Position numbers and translations under genes: made by a program | From: an uncultured bacterium | GTDB taxonomy: Bacteria; Verrucomicrobiota; Lentisphaeria; Victivallales; UBA1829 | Assembly (NCBI GenBank): GCA_900548385.1 | Contig: URKJ01000022.1 | Coordinates: 12,641-76,640, forward strand | DNA: 64,000 nt | Direction of reading: 5' to 3' | In this document: positions 25,268-34,046 of the stretch, piece by piece | Layout of the letters: every line of letters begins with the position of its first letter | How positions within the stretch are numbered: the first letter of the stretch is position 1 | Notes under the pieces: model-generated | Database searches by the model: none | What the model saw: the letters and a program-made list of their open reading frames with translations, nothing else | What the model was told of the DNA's origin: nothing

Positions 25268-26329
25268 ATGAAACGTGTCCGTATTGCCGTTCTCTGGGTC
25301 ATTATTGCAAGTCTGGTCATGGGAGGAATCTGGTATTTTGATGCGGGGGGGACCGGACGGTTCCGCCGGGACAGTATTGTTTTTCCGATTATGAGCACCA
25401 AAGCCAAAATACAGCTGATCGGAACCGAAGAACAGGAGATTGAAAAAGGGTTCCGCGCAGCGCGGGAGGCAATGGAAAAAGTGGTTGCCGTTTGCAACTA
25501 TTTTGATCCGGAGAGTGAGTTGGGACGTCTCAATGCGACCGCGTCGAAAGCGCCGTTTTACTGTTCGGCGGAGCTGTGGGAGATTTTGCAGGAGGTACGC
25601 AAGTATCACCGGATATCGGAGGGAGCGTTTGATCCGACGATCCGCCCGTTGATGAAAGTCTGGGGCTTCCATCGCGCCCGCAAGACTCTGCCCTCCGAAG
25701 AAGAGATCGCAGAGGCGAAAAAACGCTGCGGATTCCGTAAGATTCTGTTCAATGACAATGAACGGAGTGTGTTTTTTGAAGTGCCTGGCATGTCCATTGA
25801 TTTGGGCGGGATTGCCAAGGGATGGGCGGTGGACAAGGCTGCCGAAGCGGTTTTGAAAACGACCTCGATCCGGCGCGGTTTTGTGGATCTCGGCGGAAAT
25901 ATGCGTTGTTTTCCGCTTCCGCCGCCGGGACGGAAAGCATACCGGATCGCCGTGCAGGACCCGAAATATCCCGGCAGGCAGATCGCTGTTGCGGATGTGC
26001 TGGACGAATGTATCGCCACCAGCGGTGATTATGAGCGGTATGTGGTGATCAACGGAAAGCGTTATACGCATATTATTGATCCGGCAACAGGGATTCCGGT
26101 GAGCCGGACCGTTTCCGCAACCGTGATAACGCCCAGCGGCGCAGCTTCCGATGCGCTTTCAACGAGTCTTTTTATCCGGGGGCCCGTTTTCGCGGAAAAG
26201 CTGGATGACAGGACCCGGACTCTGCTGATCGACGCGGATGGCAACCGGCACCAGCGGGTGCGCGGCCGCAAAAAACCGTTTGAACTGCTGCCGTCCGGAC
26301 AGAAAGATCCGGATGTGGAAAAGAAGTAG
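25268..26329 (+). CDS. apbE: ApbE-like FAD:protein FMN transferase
   Basis: This 353-residue protein attaches FMN to Thr of periplasmic or membrane-loop proteins such as those of Rnf and Nqr. One transmembrane segment (about 7-24) anchors it, without a lipobox Cys, so it is a membrane-tethered version. The body has FDPESELGRLN, GAFDPTIRPLMKVWGF, PGMSIDLGGIAKGWAVD and YTHIIDPATGIPVS, followed by SDALST, all typical. It begins two bases after xerD and is co-transcribed with it. No flavinylated target is encoded close by. Confidence 0.93.
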   Translation: MKRVRIAVLWVIIASLVMGGIWYFDAGGTGRFRRDSIVFPIMSTKAKIQLIGTEEQEIEKGFRAAREAMEKVVAVCNYFDPESELGRLNATASKAPFYCSAELWEILQEVRKYHRISEGAFDPTIRPLMKVWGFHRARKTLPSEEEIAEAKKRCGFRKILFNDNERSVFFEVPGMSIDLGGIAKGWAVDKAAEAVLKTTSIRRGFVDLGGNMRCFPLPPPGRKAYRIAVQDPKYPGRQIAVADVLDECIATSGDYERYVVINGKRYTHIIDPATGIPVSRTVSATVITPSGAASDALSTSLFIRGPVFAEKLDDRTRTLLIDADGNRHQRVRGRKKPFELLPSGQKDPDVEKK

Positions 26330-26370
26330 CCGGGAAAAGATTGCAATTTGGTAAAAATGCGGAAACCGGA

Positions 26371-26398
26371 TTGACATTTCCGGAAAATGCAGTATCAT
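26371..26398 (+). promoter_or_regulatory. Promoter of the 460-residue exported protein gene
   Basis: TTGACA and TATCAT are 16 bp apart, 30 bp before the chosen ATG at 26434. Confidence 0.65.
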
Positions 26399-26433
26399 TA
26401 TGGGGTGTTGAACTAATCGGGAGGTGTTTTATT

Positions 26434-27816
26434 ATGATGAATATGAATTTGATCCGGAAAACCGTTTCTGCTGTTGTTCTTTGTGCGATCCTGAGTGTTT
26501 GCGCTGTCGGACAGGAGTTTCAGCCGCGCGAGATCCTGCGTCTGGACTTCCGGTCTTATACCGGCTTTGTGAATTCCGTTTCCTCGTTTGCCTCTCAGGT
26601 TGCCCCGGATTCCGCCGGAGCCGTGATGTTTCTTTCGGCTGCTCTGGCGATGAATCCTGCGTTTGCGGCAGTGGATCTGACGCGTCCGATGTCGGTTCTC
26701 CTGCTCACGGGGGCGGGGACTGCGAAAAATGCCGGCGGAGAGTATGTGCCTGATCTTTTCCTCTGCGCCGCCGTAACGCTCCGGGAAAACGCCACGCTCC
26801 AGAAAGAGATCCCGGTCGGCGGAATGCAGTTCGCGACGTTCCGTTTCTCCGACAGACGCGCTGTATTGTTCCGTCCGAATCCGCTCTACAATAAAATGAT
26901 CCGGGAAAAAGCGTCATCGCTGTTTCCCGTCCGCCGGGATCTGCCGCAGTTTCAGCTTCAGATGGAACTGAATGCCGTGACTCAGCTTCCATTTGCGCAG
27001 GACGCCATTGCCAACGGTGTCGCCGCGGCGGCGGAACAGAATACTGATATTCCGCCGGAAGACCTCGTAAAGGAACTGGAGAAGACGGTCCGGCAGGCGG
27101 AAAAGCTGACGCTGGGCGTGAACTTCCCGAATGACCGCACGCTGGAACTGCAGGGCGTACTGACGCTGAAACCGGATTCCGATACGGCAAAACTGTTCCG
27201 GAATAAAAAGAGCTCTTTTGATTTTTCGCATGTTCCGGTGTTTGCGGCGGCGTCCCGGATTTTCCTGCTTGACCTGCCGGACGATCCGAAACTCAAAAGT
27301 TCCCTGATCCATCAGTTGGGCAAAACAACTTTGCCGTCGGCGTTTTCCGCCGCCTGCATCACTCATGCTTCCGGAGCGATTCTGGCAGCTGTTGACAGTG
27401 CGGAGCGTGTAAAGGCGTATGTTGCACTCAAGCCCGGTTCGGCGCGTCTTTTGCTCCAGCTGATGAAAGATGACAAGATGATTCAGGAGCTCTCGCCGGG
27501 GCTTTGGATCGTGGATTATCAGGAAGACGGTGTTTCCACTTATGCCAAGGTGCTTGACAACGGGCTGTATGTTGTTTCCGGGAAGATCAGCGAAGTTACC
27601 GCGAAACGTATTCTGGACGACCGCACACCGCTTCCGAAGTCTGTCGCTCTGAATTCCGACTTCCTTGCGGTTTACCGGAAAAAAGGCGGGGATGAGACCT
27701 TTACGCGGACCGGTTCCCTGCGGTATTTCCGGAACCGGATCAGCGGAAATTTCCTGCTTCATCCCTCCGATTTTCCGAAGATTGCCCCGGAGGCCCGCAC
27801 GCTTCCTGCAAAATAA
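26434..27816 (+). CDS. Exported protein of unknown function
   Basis: This 460-residue protein has a signal peptide (hydrophobic stretch about 8-22, cleavage near CAVGQ). The mature part alternates beta and helix, with ALNSDFLAVYRKKGG near the end and several phrases such as ELQGVLTLKPDSDTAKLF, reminiscent of large PVC periplasmic proteins, but no family is recognised. The ATG at 26434 was chosen for TCGGGAGGTGTTTTATT upstream; a frame to 26341 would run into the promoter. It is probably monocistronic, since a hairpin lies just after the stop. Confidence 0.8.
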   Translation: MMNMNLIRKTVSAVVLCAILSVCAVGQEFQPREILRLDFRSYTGFVNSVSSFASQVAPDSAGAVMFLSAALAMNPAFAAVDLTRPMSVLLLTGAGTAKNAGGEYVPDLFLCAAVTLRENATLQKEIPVGGMQFATFRFSDRRAVLFRPNPLYNKMIREKASSLFPVRRDLPQFQLQMELNAVTQLPFAQDAIANGVAAAAEQNTDIPPEDLVKELEKTVRQAEKLTLGVNFPNDRTLELQGVLTLKPDSDTAKLFRNKKSSFDFSHVPVFAAASRIFLLDLPDDPKLKSSLIHQLGKTTLPSAFSAACITHASGAILAAVDSAERVKAYVALKPGSARLLLQLMKDDKMIQELSPGLWIVDYQEDGVSTYAKVLDNGLYVVSGKISEVTAKRILDDRTPLPKSVALNSDFLAVYRKKGGDETFTRTGSLRYFRNRISGNFLLHPSDFPKIAPEARTLPAK

Positions 27817-27837
27817 AAACGCAATATTTCCCGAATG

Positions 27838-27863
27838 CACCATGAAAAAACAGTTTTATGGTG
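27838..27863. repeat. Inverted repeat between the exported-protein and aminotransferase genes
   Basis: CACCAT-g-AAAA and TTTT-ATGGTG form a 10-bp stem with one bulge and a five-base loop. The T-run after it is poor (TATATTATT), so it may be a weak terminator or an operator of the following genes. Confidence 0.45.
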
Positions 27864-27926
27864 TATATTATTCAACAAACTGAAATCAACAGGTATAAAC
27901 GTACCGTTTTTGAAAGGACTATCATT

Positions 27927-29048
27927 ATGCAGGTTCCGCTTCTTGATCTGAGAGGACAATTTTCCGCTTTGAAACCTGAAATCATGAAAGCGATGGAGGA
28001 ACTTTGCGACTCCCAGCTGTTCATTCTCGGACCCAAAGTGGCGGAATTTGAATCGGAAGTTGCCGCGTACAGCGGCGCGGCCGGTGCGTGCGGCGTCACC
28101 TCCGGTTCGGACGCTTTGCTGATCGCGCTGATGGCCGAGGGCGTCAAGGCGGGCGATGAAGTCATTACGACTCCGTTTACTTTTTTCGCCACAGCCGGAG
28201 CCATTGCCCGTGTCGGAGCAAAACCGGTGTTTGTGGATATCGACCCCGTGACGTTCAATATCGACGCTTCCAAAATCGAAGAGAAGATCACGCCGCGCAC
28301 GAAAGCCATTATCCCGGTGCATCTGTTCGGGCAAATGGCGGAGATGGAACCGATCATGACGATTGCCGGAGCGCATGGATTGATCGTGATTGAAGACGCC
28401 GCGCAGGCGATCGGTGCCGAATACAAAGGCCGGCGGGCGGGATCCGTCGGAGATTACGGCTGTTTCTCGTTTTTCCCGAGCAAAAACCTTGGCGGTTTCG
28501 GCGACGGCGGAATGGTGACGGCGAATTCCGCGGAGCGGATCGAACGGTTGAAGATCTTCCGCAATCACGGTATGAATCCGAAATATTATCACCACTTCGT
28601 CGGCGGCAATTTCCGTCTGGATGCGCTTCAGGCGGCGGTACTTTCCATCAAGTTGAAACATCTGGATTCCTGGACGGAGGGACGGCAGAAAAACGCGGAG
28701 GAATACCGCCGGATTTTTGCCGCAAACGGACTTGACGGCAAAGTCGTGCTTCCGTCGGAAGCTCCGTATACGACCCGGCATATTTATAATCAGTTCTCCA
28801 TTCTGGTGAAGGACGGCAGACGGGATGCGGTGAAAGCGGCTCTTCAGGCGGCGAACGTCGGCTGTGATATTTATTATCCCGTTCCGCTTCACATGCAGGA
28901 ATGCTTTGCCGGACTCGGTTACCGGAAAGGCGATCTGCCGGTCAGTGAAGCGGTCGCGGACGAGATTCTTGCATTGCCGATCTATCCGGAATCCACTGCA
29001 GCCATGCGGGAATATGTGGTTGCGACTATCGGGAATGCATTGAAATAA
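27927..29048 (+). CDS. DegT/DnrJ/EryC1/StrS-type sugar aminotransferase
   Basis: This 373-residue PLP enzyme transfers an amino group to a nucleotide-linked keto sugar for surface glycans. Visible are GVTSGSDALLIAL, TPFTFFATA, the PLP-binding EDAAQAIGA and the lysine motif SFFPSKNLGG with Lys186 as Schiff-base residue. The closest feel is WbpE-like enzymes of O-antigen and lipid A sugar synthesis. The ATG at 27927 follows GAAAGGAC. The stop overlaps the ATG of the ABC exporter, so amino-sugar synthesis and lipid export are coupled. Confidence 0.88.
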   Translation: MQVPLLDLRGQFSALKPEIMKAMEELCDSQLFILGPKVAEFESEVAAYSGAAGACGVTSGSDALLIALMAEGVKAGDEVITTPFTFFATAGAIARVGAKPVFVDIDPVTFNIDASKIEEKITPRTKAIIPVHLFGQMAEMEPIMTIAGAHGLIVIEDAAQAIGAEYKGRRAGSVGDYGCFSFFPSKNLGGFGDGGMVTANSAERIERLKIFRNHGMNPKYYHHFVGGNFRLDALQAAVLSIKLKHLDSWTEGRQKNAEEYRRIFAANGLDGKVVLPSEAPYTTRHIYNQFSILVKDGRRDAVKAALQAANVGCDIYYPVPLHMQECFAGLGYRKGDLPVSEAVADEILALPIYPESTAAMREYVVATIGNALK

Positions 29049-31096
29049 TGGATAATTCGCAGGAAGCAAAGCGGCAGACCTACTGGCGTCTGCTCCGGTA
29101 CGTCAAGCCTTATTGGGGACGGATGACGGTCGGGATCCTCGCCGGTTTTGTCGTCGGCGGGTCGCTGTTCGGCAGCCTGATGCTGATCCCGAGCCTGATG
29201 TCCGGAATCGAATTTTCCAGTGCCGCGCAGCCGAAAGAGGAAACGGCGATGGCGGAAAAGATCGTTGCGGCGGTTCAGGTTCCGGGCAGTGAGGAGGAGA
29301 AGCTCGCCGCTGTCCGCCGGGTGTTGGATGCACCGAAGCCGCGGGAGGTTTCCAAAATCAAAAAGGAGCTGGAGAAAGCGAACAAAACTCTGCGTTATCT
29401 CGGACTCTCTTCGTTTCAGCTGACTTATGATCACGGCAACGTGTTATTGAAAAGGCCTGCATCGGGGAAAGAACTGCTGAAATTTCCGGCGGAAAACGAA
29501 AACGGGAAAATGACGTGGCAGTTCTTCACGATTTTCTGCGTGGGATTCGTTCTGCTCTGGTGTCTGAAAAACATTGCGACGTATGTGAACCATTATCTGA
29601 CGCGCTGGGTCGGGACGCGGGTCGTTGCCGATCTCCGTTCGGAGATTTTCAGCAAGCTGTTGAATCAGTCATTGCGTTTTTACGGAAAAACCGACGTCGG
29701 GCAGCTGATCAGCCGCTGCACGAACGATACGGCGGCGATTGAATCCAGCGTGGCGAACGTGATCGCCGATGCGACGCGCTGTCCGATAGAGATTCTGGCG
29801 TGCGCGGCGGCGATTGTCTATGCCAGTGTGCAGTCGGGGCGCTGGTCGCTCCCGCTGATCCTTTTCATCGGTATGCCGCTCTGCATTCTGCCGGTCGCGA
29901 TTCTCGGACGCAAGATTCGCAAGACGTACCAGAAATCCTTTGCGCAGATCGCAAATGTCGTCACCCGTATGCACGAAGTGTTTACGGGAATCATGGTGGT
30001 CAAGGCGTATCATGCGGAGGAGCGGGAGACCGTGCGGTTCGAGAATGCGAACCGGAAGTATTTCAAGACCGTGATCCGGGCGACGCGCGCGCAACTGCTG
30101 ATGTCGCCGCTGATGGAAGTTGTTGCGGTTGCATCCACGCTGGCGTTTCTGATTTACAGTTACAGTCAGGAGATTTCGCTTTCCGAGCTGGCGCAGCTGC
30201 TTGCTCCCTGCTTCATTGCATACCGTCCGATCAAGGATCTTGCGAAGATCGCGACTTACATTCAGCGGAGCATGGCTGCCGCCGACCGTTATTTCCAGGT
30301 GATTGATTACGATACCACGCTTTCGGAGTCGGTGGATCCCAAACCGCTCAAGGAGTTCAACGACAAGATCGCGTTCCGCGATGTCGAGTTCGCCTATGAT
30401 CAGCATAAGATTCTGGATAAAGTGACCTTTGATATTCCGAAAGGTCACATTGTGGCGGTAGTCGGAGAAACCGGGTCCGGGAAAACGACGATCGCCAATC
30501 TGATCGCCCGCTTCTATGACTGCGATTCCGGCTCCATCACGATCGACGGAAAAGAGGTCCGTGACATCCGGATCGCCGATCTCCGCAATATGATCGGTAT
30601 CGTTACGCAGGATGCTGTCCTGTTCAACGACACCATTGCCGACAATATCGCATACGGTATGCCGGGCGCGACCCGCGAACAGATCATTGAAGCCGCCAAA
30701 CAGGCGAATGCGCACGGTTTTATCGTGGATGGCCGTCACCCGGACGGATATGACACCTTTGCCGGTGAAAAAGGGTTCCGCTTGAGCGGCGGGGAAAAGC
30801 AGCGCATCAGTATCGCGCGCGCAATCCTCAAGAATCCGCCGATCCTGATTCTTGACGAAGCAACCAGTGCGCTTGACACCGTGACGGAAAAGCTCGTGCA
30901 GGATGCTTTGAACAATGTCATGACGAACCGGACCGTGTTCGCGATTGCGCACCGTCTGAGTACGATTCAGAATGCAAATATGATCATCGTTCTGGAAAAG
31001 GGACACATTGTGGAAGCCGGATCGCACGATGAGCTTCTCGCTCTCGGAGGCCGTTACAAGAAACTGCATGATACGCAGTTCGGCAAGAGCAAATAA
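29048..31096 (+). CDS. msbA: MsbA-like lipid exporter, ABC transporter (TM-NBD fusion)
   Basis: This 682-residue half-transporter flips lipid A core across the inner membrane in Gram-negatives. Its core is normal: six transmembrane segments, Walker A GETGSGKTT, Q-loop VTQDAVLF, signature LSGGEKQRIS and Walker B ILILDEATSALD. It is about 100 residues longer than usual because a hydrophilic, Lys/Glu-rich insertion fills the loop between transmembrane segments 1 and 2 (about 52-155). The start overlaps the aminotransferase stop by one base (TAATG). The substrate is inferred from the lipopolysaccharide genes elsewhere in the window. Confidence 0.87.
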   Translation: MDNSQEAKRQTYWRLLRYVKPYWGRMTVGILAGFVVGGSLFGSLMLIPSLMSGIEFSSAAQPKEETAMAEKIVAAVQVPGSEEEKLAAVRRVLDAPKPREVSKIKKELEKANKTLRYLGLSSFQLTYDHGNVLLKRPASGKELLKFPAENENGKMTWQFFTIFCVGFVLLWCLKNIATYVNHYLTRWVGTRVVADLRSEIFSKLLNQSLRFYGKTDVGQLISRCTNDTAAIESSVANVIADATRCPIEILACAAAIVYASVQSGRWSLPLILFIGMPLCILPVAILGRKIRKTYQKSFAQIANVVTRMHEVFTGIMVVKAYHAEERETVRFENANRKYFKTVIRATRAQLLMSPLMEVVAVASTLAFLIYSYSQEISLSELAQLLAPCFIAYRPIKDLAKIATYIQRSMAAADRYFQVIDYDTTLSESVDPKPLKEFNDKIAFRDVEFAYDQHKILDKVTFDIPKGHIVAVVGETGSGKTTIANLIARFYDCDSGSITIDGKEVRDIRIADLRNMIGIVTQDAVLFNDTIADNIAYGMPGATREQIIEAAKQANAHGFIVDGRHPDGYDTFAGEKGFRLSGGEKQRISIARAILKNPPILILDEATSALDTVTEKLVQDALNNVMTNRTVFAIAHRLSTIQNANMIIVLEKGHIVEAGSHDELLALGGRYKKLHDTQFGKSK

Positions 31097-31113
31097 CCGT
31101 TTTTTCTGACCGG

Positions 31114-31143
31114 ACCGCCGCGGAATGTTCCGCGGCGGTTTGG
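31114..31143 (+). terminator. Terminator after the ABC exporter gene
   Basis: ACCGCCGCGGAA / TTCCGCGGCGGT forms a very stable 12-bp stem with a two-base loop and a short T tail, 18 bp after the stop. It lies between this gene and the convergent beta-helix gene. Confidence 0.78.
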
Positions 31144-31205
31144 CAGGCACAGACCTCATAAACGGATTGCCGCCACTGTTGGCGGGATTTGCATTCGCAT
31201 TGACG

Positions 31206-33536
31206 TTATTCGCTGACGACAATGTTTCCGGAGGCGGCAAGTCCCTTTACCGAATACGGGTCGGCGCAGACACCGGGATTCGGTACGTTCGGCGAGGCGA
31301 TATAGCGGTTGTTCACAATTCTGACTTCAGTCGCGTTGGTTATATAGAACGCGGCGCGGTAGGGCAGCGGTTCCCGGCGCGGCGTCGGATTCTTGAAGGT
31401 GTTGTTGCGGAACGTTACGTTCCTTGCCGAACTGATAAAGGCGACAAGCCCGTAGCTATCCTTGAACGTGTTGTTTTCGAACAGAATGTTCGACAGAATC
31501 GGATAATCGGTCCGTTGCGTCGACGGATCGGTTTTCATGTAAACGCCCATGTATATGTCGCGCGCTTTGCCGTCATTGCCGACATTGCGCGGATTCACGC
31601 TGTCGAAACGGTTGTTCCGCACAACGATATTGTCCGCGCCATATCCTTCACTCCAGGCGTTGAACGTGTAGCCGGTTTCAATCTTGATTGCTCCCATTTC
31701 ATTGTGCCGGAAATGGTTGTTTTCAAGCGTGATGTCGCGTCCGAGCAGCAGAATGCCGCGTGCACGGTTGTCGTGGAAAAAGCAGTTCCGCACGATGATG
31801 TTCCGCGTATCGTAGGCCCAGTTGAAGAGAATGAATCCGCCGTCGACCGGATCCGGAACCGGGGCTTTGAAAGTGATCTCATACATTCCCTTTTCCGCAT
31901 CAACGGTACGGACCGATTTGACTGCGGAACGGAAATTGGCGGGGGAATAGTCGCCGTGACGGAGCTCGACCGGCACGCCGGGACGGAACGTGCCGATGGC
32001 TGCTGCATTCCGTGTTATGACTGTGTATCTGCCGGATTTTCCGGCGTAACAGGAGGTGTCGTGTGCATTCAGACAATCGTCTGCGCCGAGGCTGAATTCG
32101 CAATCTTCCATTTTGAAGAATCCACGCGAACGTGCGATGTGGCAGTGGTCGGCGGTGCAGGTGATAAGCCTGCGCGGCACTCCGGCCGGTGCGGCAATAT
32201 TGACTCGTCGGAACTGCCAGTACTGCTGGATGCCGCCGATTGCAAAGGCATGTCCGGCGCAGGAGTAAACATTGACGTCTTCAAGTGTCAGGTGGCGGTT
32301 ATCGTTCATCACGAAGCCGTGCATGTCATAGTAGTAGTGCTGCATACGGAAGAGCTGTCCCCGGCGGAATTGCGACAGGTGCCGGCCGTGAACCCGGAGC
32401 ACATTGCCGGAAAGCCATTCCGTTCCGGGGCGATTCCGACTGGCGAAGAATTCGAAACCGCGATCAAAACCGCCCTCGATTCCAACTGATTTTGTGGCAG
32501 GATCATAACTGCTGACGATGGCGACACGAAGATCGCGGCGTGGAAACGTCTCATATTCGCAGAAGCGGAAATCGACATGATTGTTTGAAGCATCGACGAC
32601 TTCAACCAGACTGGCCAGCGGATCCTTCTCCCAGTTCCAATCCATTTTGAAGTTGCGCATGATGATCCGCTCGCAGTCATCAATCCGGAAGTTTGCTCCG
32701 CGCTTTTTATGCCAGACGAACGTCGCTCCGCCGCCGTCAAAAATGAAATCCCGCATCCGTTCCAACTTGATCGGCAAGTCGGCGGTCATCCGGTAGGTTC
32801 CGGGAGCGACGGTCAGCTTTGCCGCTCCGATTTTCCGGCAGTGTTCAAGGGCGCGGTTCAGAGCATCGACATTGTCGGTTGCACCGGCGGAGACCCCGAA
32901 ATCAGCCGCCGCGACGACGGTTTCGCCTGCATTCTCCGGCGGATGAATTGAAAATTCCTTTGCGCCGGTCGGCAATGTTCCCCACGGTCCGGTGTAGGGA
33001 ACGGCATTCCGCGTGGCGGGATAGTAACAGTCCTCACGGCTTTGGATGAGCCGGAAATCGGTAATTTCCCCTTTCAGCTGCCGGTGGGTGTGAATCTGAA
33101 AAGCATAATCCGCAGTGTTTCCGGTACGGAATTTGATCCTGACTGACCGGAAAAAGGCGCTGTCGCCTCCCCGCTCGGACATCGTATCGAGTGTACTGTT
33201 TCCGGCAGAGACGGGACGGCAGAGAAAGTACAGGTATTTCGTATCTATACCGGGTCTGTCGACCCGGCAGCGGAACGTCGCAATATAGGCGGTGAGCGGT
33301 TTCAGCATACCCGGCTTGGTCTGAAAGACCGGAGTCCATTCGTTCCTGCTTGTCGTTGTATCAATTCTGAGAGTCGCACCGTCCGGCGACGAGACGGCAA
33401 ACGCTTCCCGCAGTGTATAGCGCGTGGAGTCGCTGAAATTCTGCAGGATTACCGGTTCTCCGGCCGCTGCGGACAGCGCGGAGCCGGCGATCAGGGTAAA
33501 TACGGTCCTTCTCAAAAACGGAGAATAAAAAAACAT
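31206..33536 (-). CDS. Secreted right-handed beta-helix protein, GH110/pectate-lyase-like
   Basis: This 776-residue protein starts with a signal peptide (about 1-25, cleavage near SAAAG). Residues 30-200 form a beta domain. The rest is a parallel beta-helix: VDALNRALEHCRKIGAAKL and LTVAPGTYRM, then repeated rungs such as NIIVRNCFFHDN, DITLENNHFRHNE, NIVVRNNRFDSV, NILFENNTFKDS and NVTFRNNTFKNP. LGADDCLNAHDTSCYAG recalls the active-site rung of alpha-1,3-galactosidases of GH110, but this is not certain. It is alone on the minus strand, with its own promoter region and a striking leader dyad. Confidence 0.82.
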   Translation of the reverse strand: MFFYSPFLRRTVFTLIAGSALSAAAGEPVILQNFSDSTRYTLREAFAVSSPDGATLRIDTTTSRNEWTPVFQTKPGMLKPLTAYIATFRCRVDRPGIDTKYLYFLCRPVSAGNSTLDTMSERGGDSAFFRSVRIKFRTGNTADYAFQIHTHRQLKGEITDFRLIQSREDCYYPATRNAVPYTGPWGTLPTGAKEFSIHPPENAGETVVAAADFGVSAGATDNVDALNRALEHCRKIGAAKLTVAPGTYRMTADLPIKLERMRDFIFDGGGATFVWHKKRGANFRIDDCERIIMRNFKMDWNWEKDPLASLVEVVDASNNHVDFRFCEYETFPRRDLRVAIVSSYDPATKSVGIEGGFDRGFEFFASRNRPGTEWLSGNVLRVHGRHLSQFRRGQLFRMQHYYYDMHGFVMNDNRHLTLEDVNVYSCAGHAFAIGGIQQYWQFRRVNIAAPAGVPRRLITCTADHCHIARSRGFFKMEDCEFSLGADDCLNAHDTSCYAGKSGRYTVITRNAAAIGTFRPGVPVELRHGDYSPANFRSAVKSVRTVDAEKGMYEITFKAPVPDPVDGGFILFNWAYDTRNIIVRNCFFHDNRARGILLLGRDITLENNHFRHNEMGAIKIETGYTFNAWSEGYGADNIVVRNNRFDSVNPRNVGNDGKARDIYMGVYMKTDPSTQRTDYPILSNILFENNTFKDSYGLVAFISSARNVTFRNNTFKNPTPRREPLPYRAAFYITNATEVRIVNNRYIASPNVPNPGVCADPYSVKGLAASGNIVVSE

Positions 33537-33591
33537 GATGAGACACCTTTCCGGATCTGTACAAGAAAATTCAATGAGCGTATTTCGTTTT

Positions 33592-33627
33592 CTCCTTATA
33601 TTTTCCTGTGTTGAAAATTATAAGGAG
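33592..33627. promoter_or_regulatory. Long dyad in the leader of the beta-helix gene
   Basis: CTCCTTATA-TTTTC pairs with GAAAA-t-TATAAGGAG: 14 bp of stem with one bulged base and a seven-base loop, about 55-90 bp before the ATG at 33536. Its right arm contains a TATAAT (minus strand 33622-33617) 18 bp from a TTGCGG. The dyad would therefore overlap the -10 box as an operator or form a leader hairpin. Confidence 0.7.
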
Positions 33628-33653
33628 GCTGCCAATTATTCCGCAATATGTTT

Positions 33654-33683
33654 ACTATAGCACATGAAACGTGATTTTGGCAA
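33654..33683 (-). promoter_or_regulatory. Candidate promoter of the beta-helix gene
   Basis: On the minus strand TTGCCA and TATAGT are 18 bp apart, upstream of the dyad, so the dyad would be transcribed from this start. Confidence 0.5.
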
Positions 33684-33707
33684 TCTTTTTTTGAAAAAAT
33701 TGATTTT

Positions 33708-34004
33708 TTATGTTTTCTCCGCTTTTTTCACCTGCACAACCAGTTCATGGAGATTATTCCGATCAATCAGCAGTTCCGGATCGTTGCCGGGATCCGGCTT
33801 GATTCCTTTGGAGAAGAGGCGTTCCCGGTAAACCGGAAATATTTCCCGGAACGTCTGCACGGTAACGTTTTCCCCACTCCGGCAGGATCGGGACAGCGGA
33901 AGCGGATCGGTCGCAAAAAGCAGACGCCCCATTCTGATCCGCACAACAGATGCCGTTTGTTTTTTTACCGGGAAAAGGACATATTGACGGCGCAAAAGCC
34001 GCAT
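33708..34004 (-). CDS. Doubtful 98-residue ORF in the gap before the beta-helix gene
   Basis: The 510 bp between the beta-helix gene and the large glycosidase gene hold this open frame with a plausible C-terminal half (LLIDRNNLHELVVQVKK) but no ribosome site and no recognised family. It could be a decayed gene end or chance. An overlapping plus-strand frame (33747-34031) is no better. Confidence 0.2.
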   Translation of the reverse strand: MRLLRRQYVLFPVKKQTASVVRIRMGRLLFATDPLPLSRSCRSGENVTVQTFREIFPVYRERLFSKGIKPDPGNDPELLIDRNNLHELVVQVKKAEKT

Positions 34005-34046
34005 TTTCCCGGTGTTTCCGGCAATGATTGATTTACGGAACGGGTG

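Noticed and set aside
33747..34031. Plus-strand ORF of 94 codons
   Set aside because: It has no ribosome site and no family signal, and overlaps an equally doubtful frame on the other strand.
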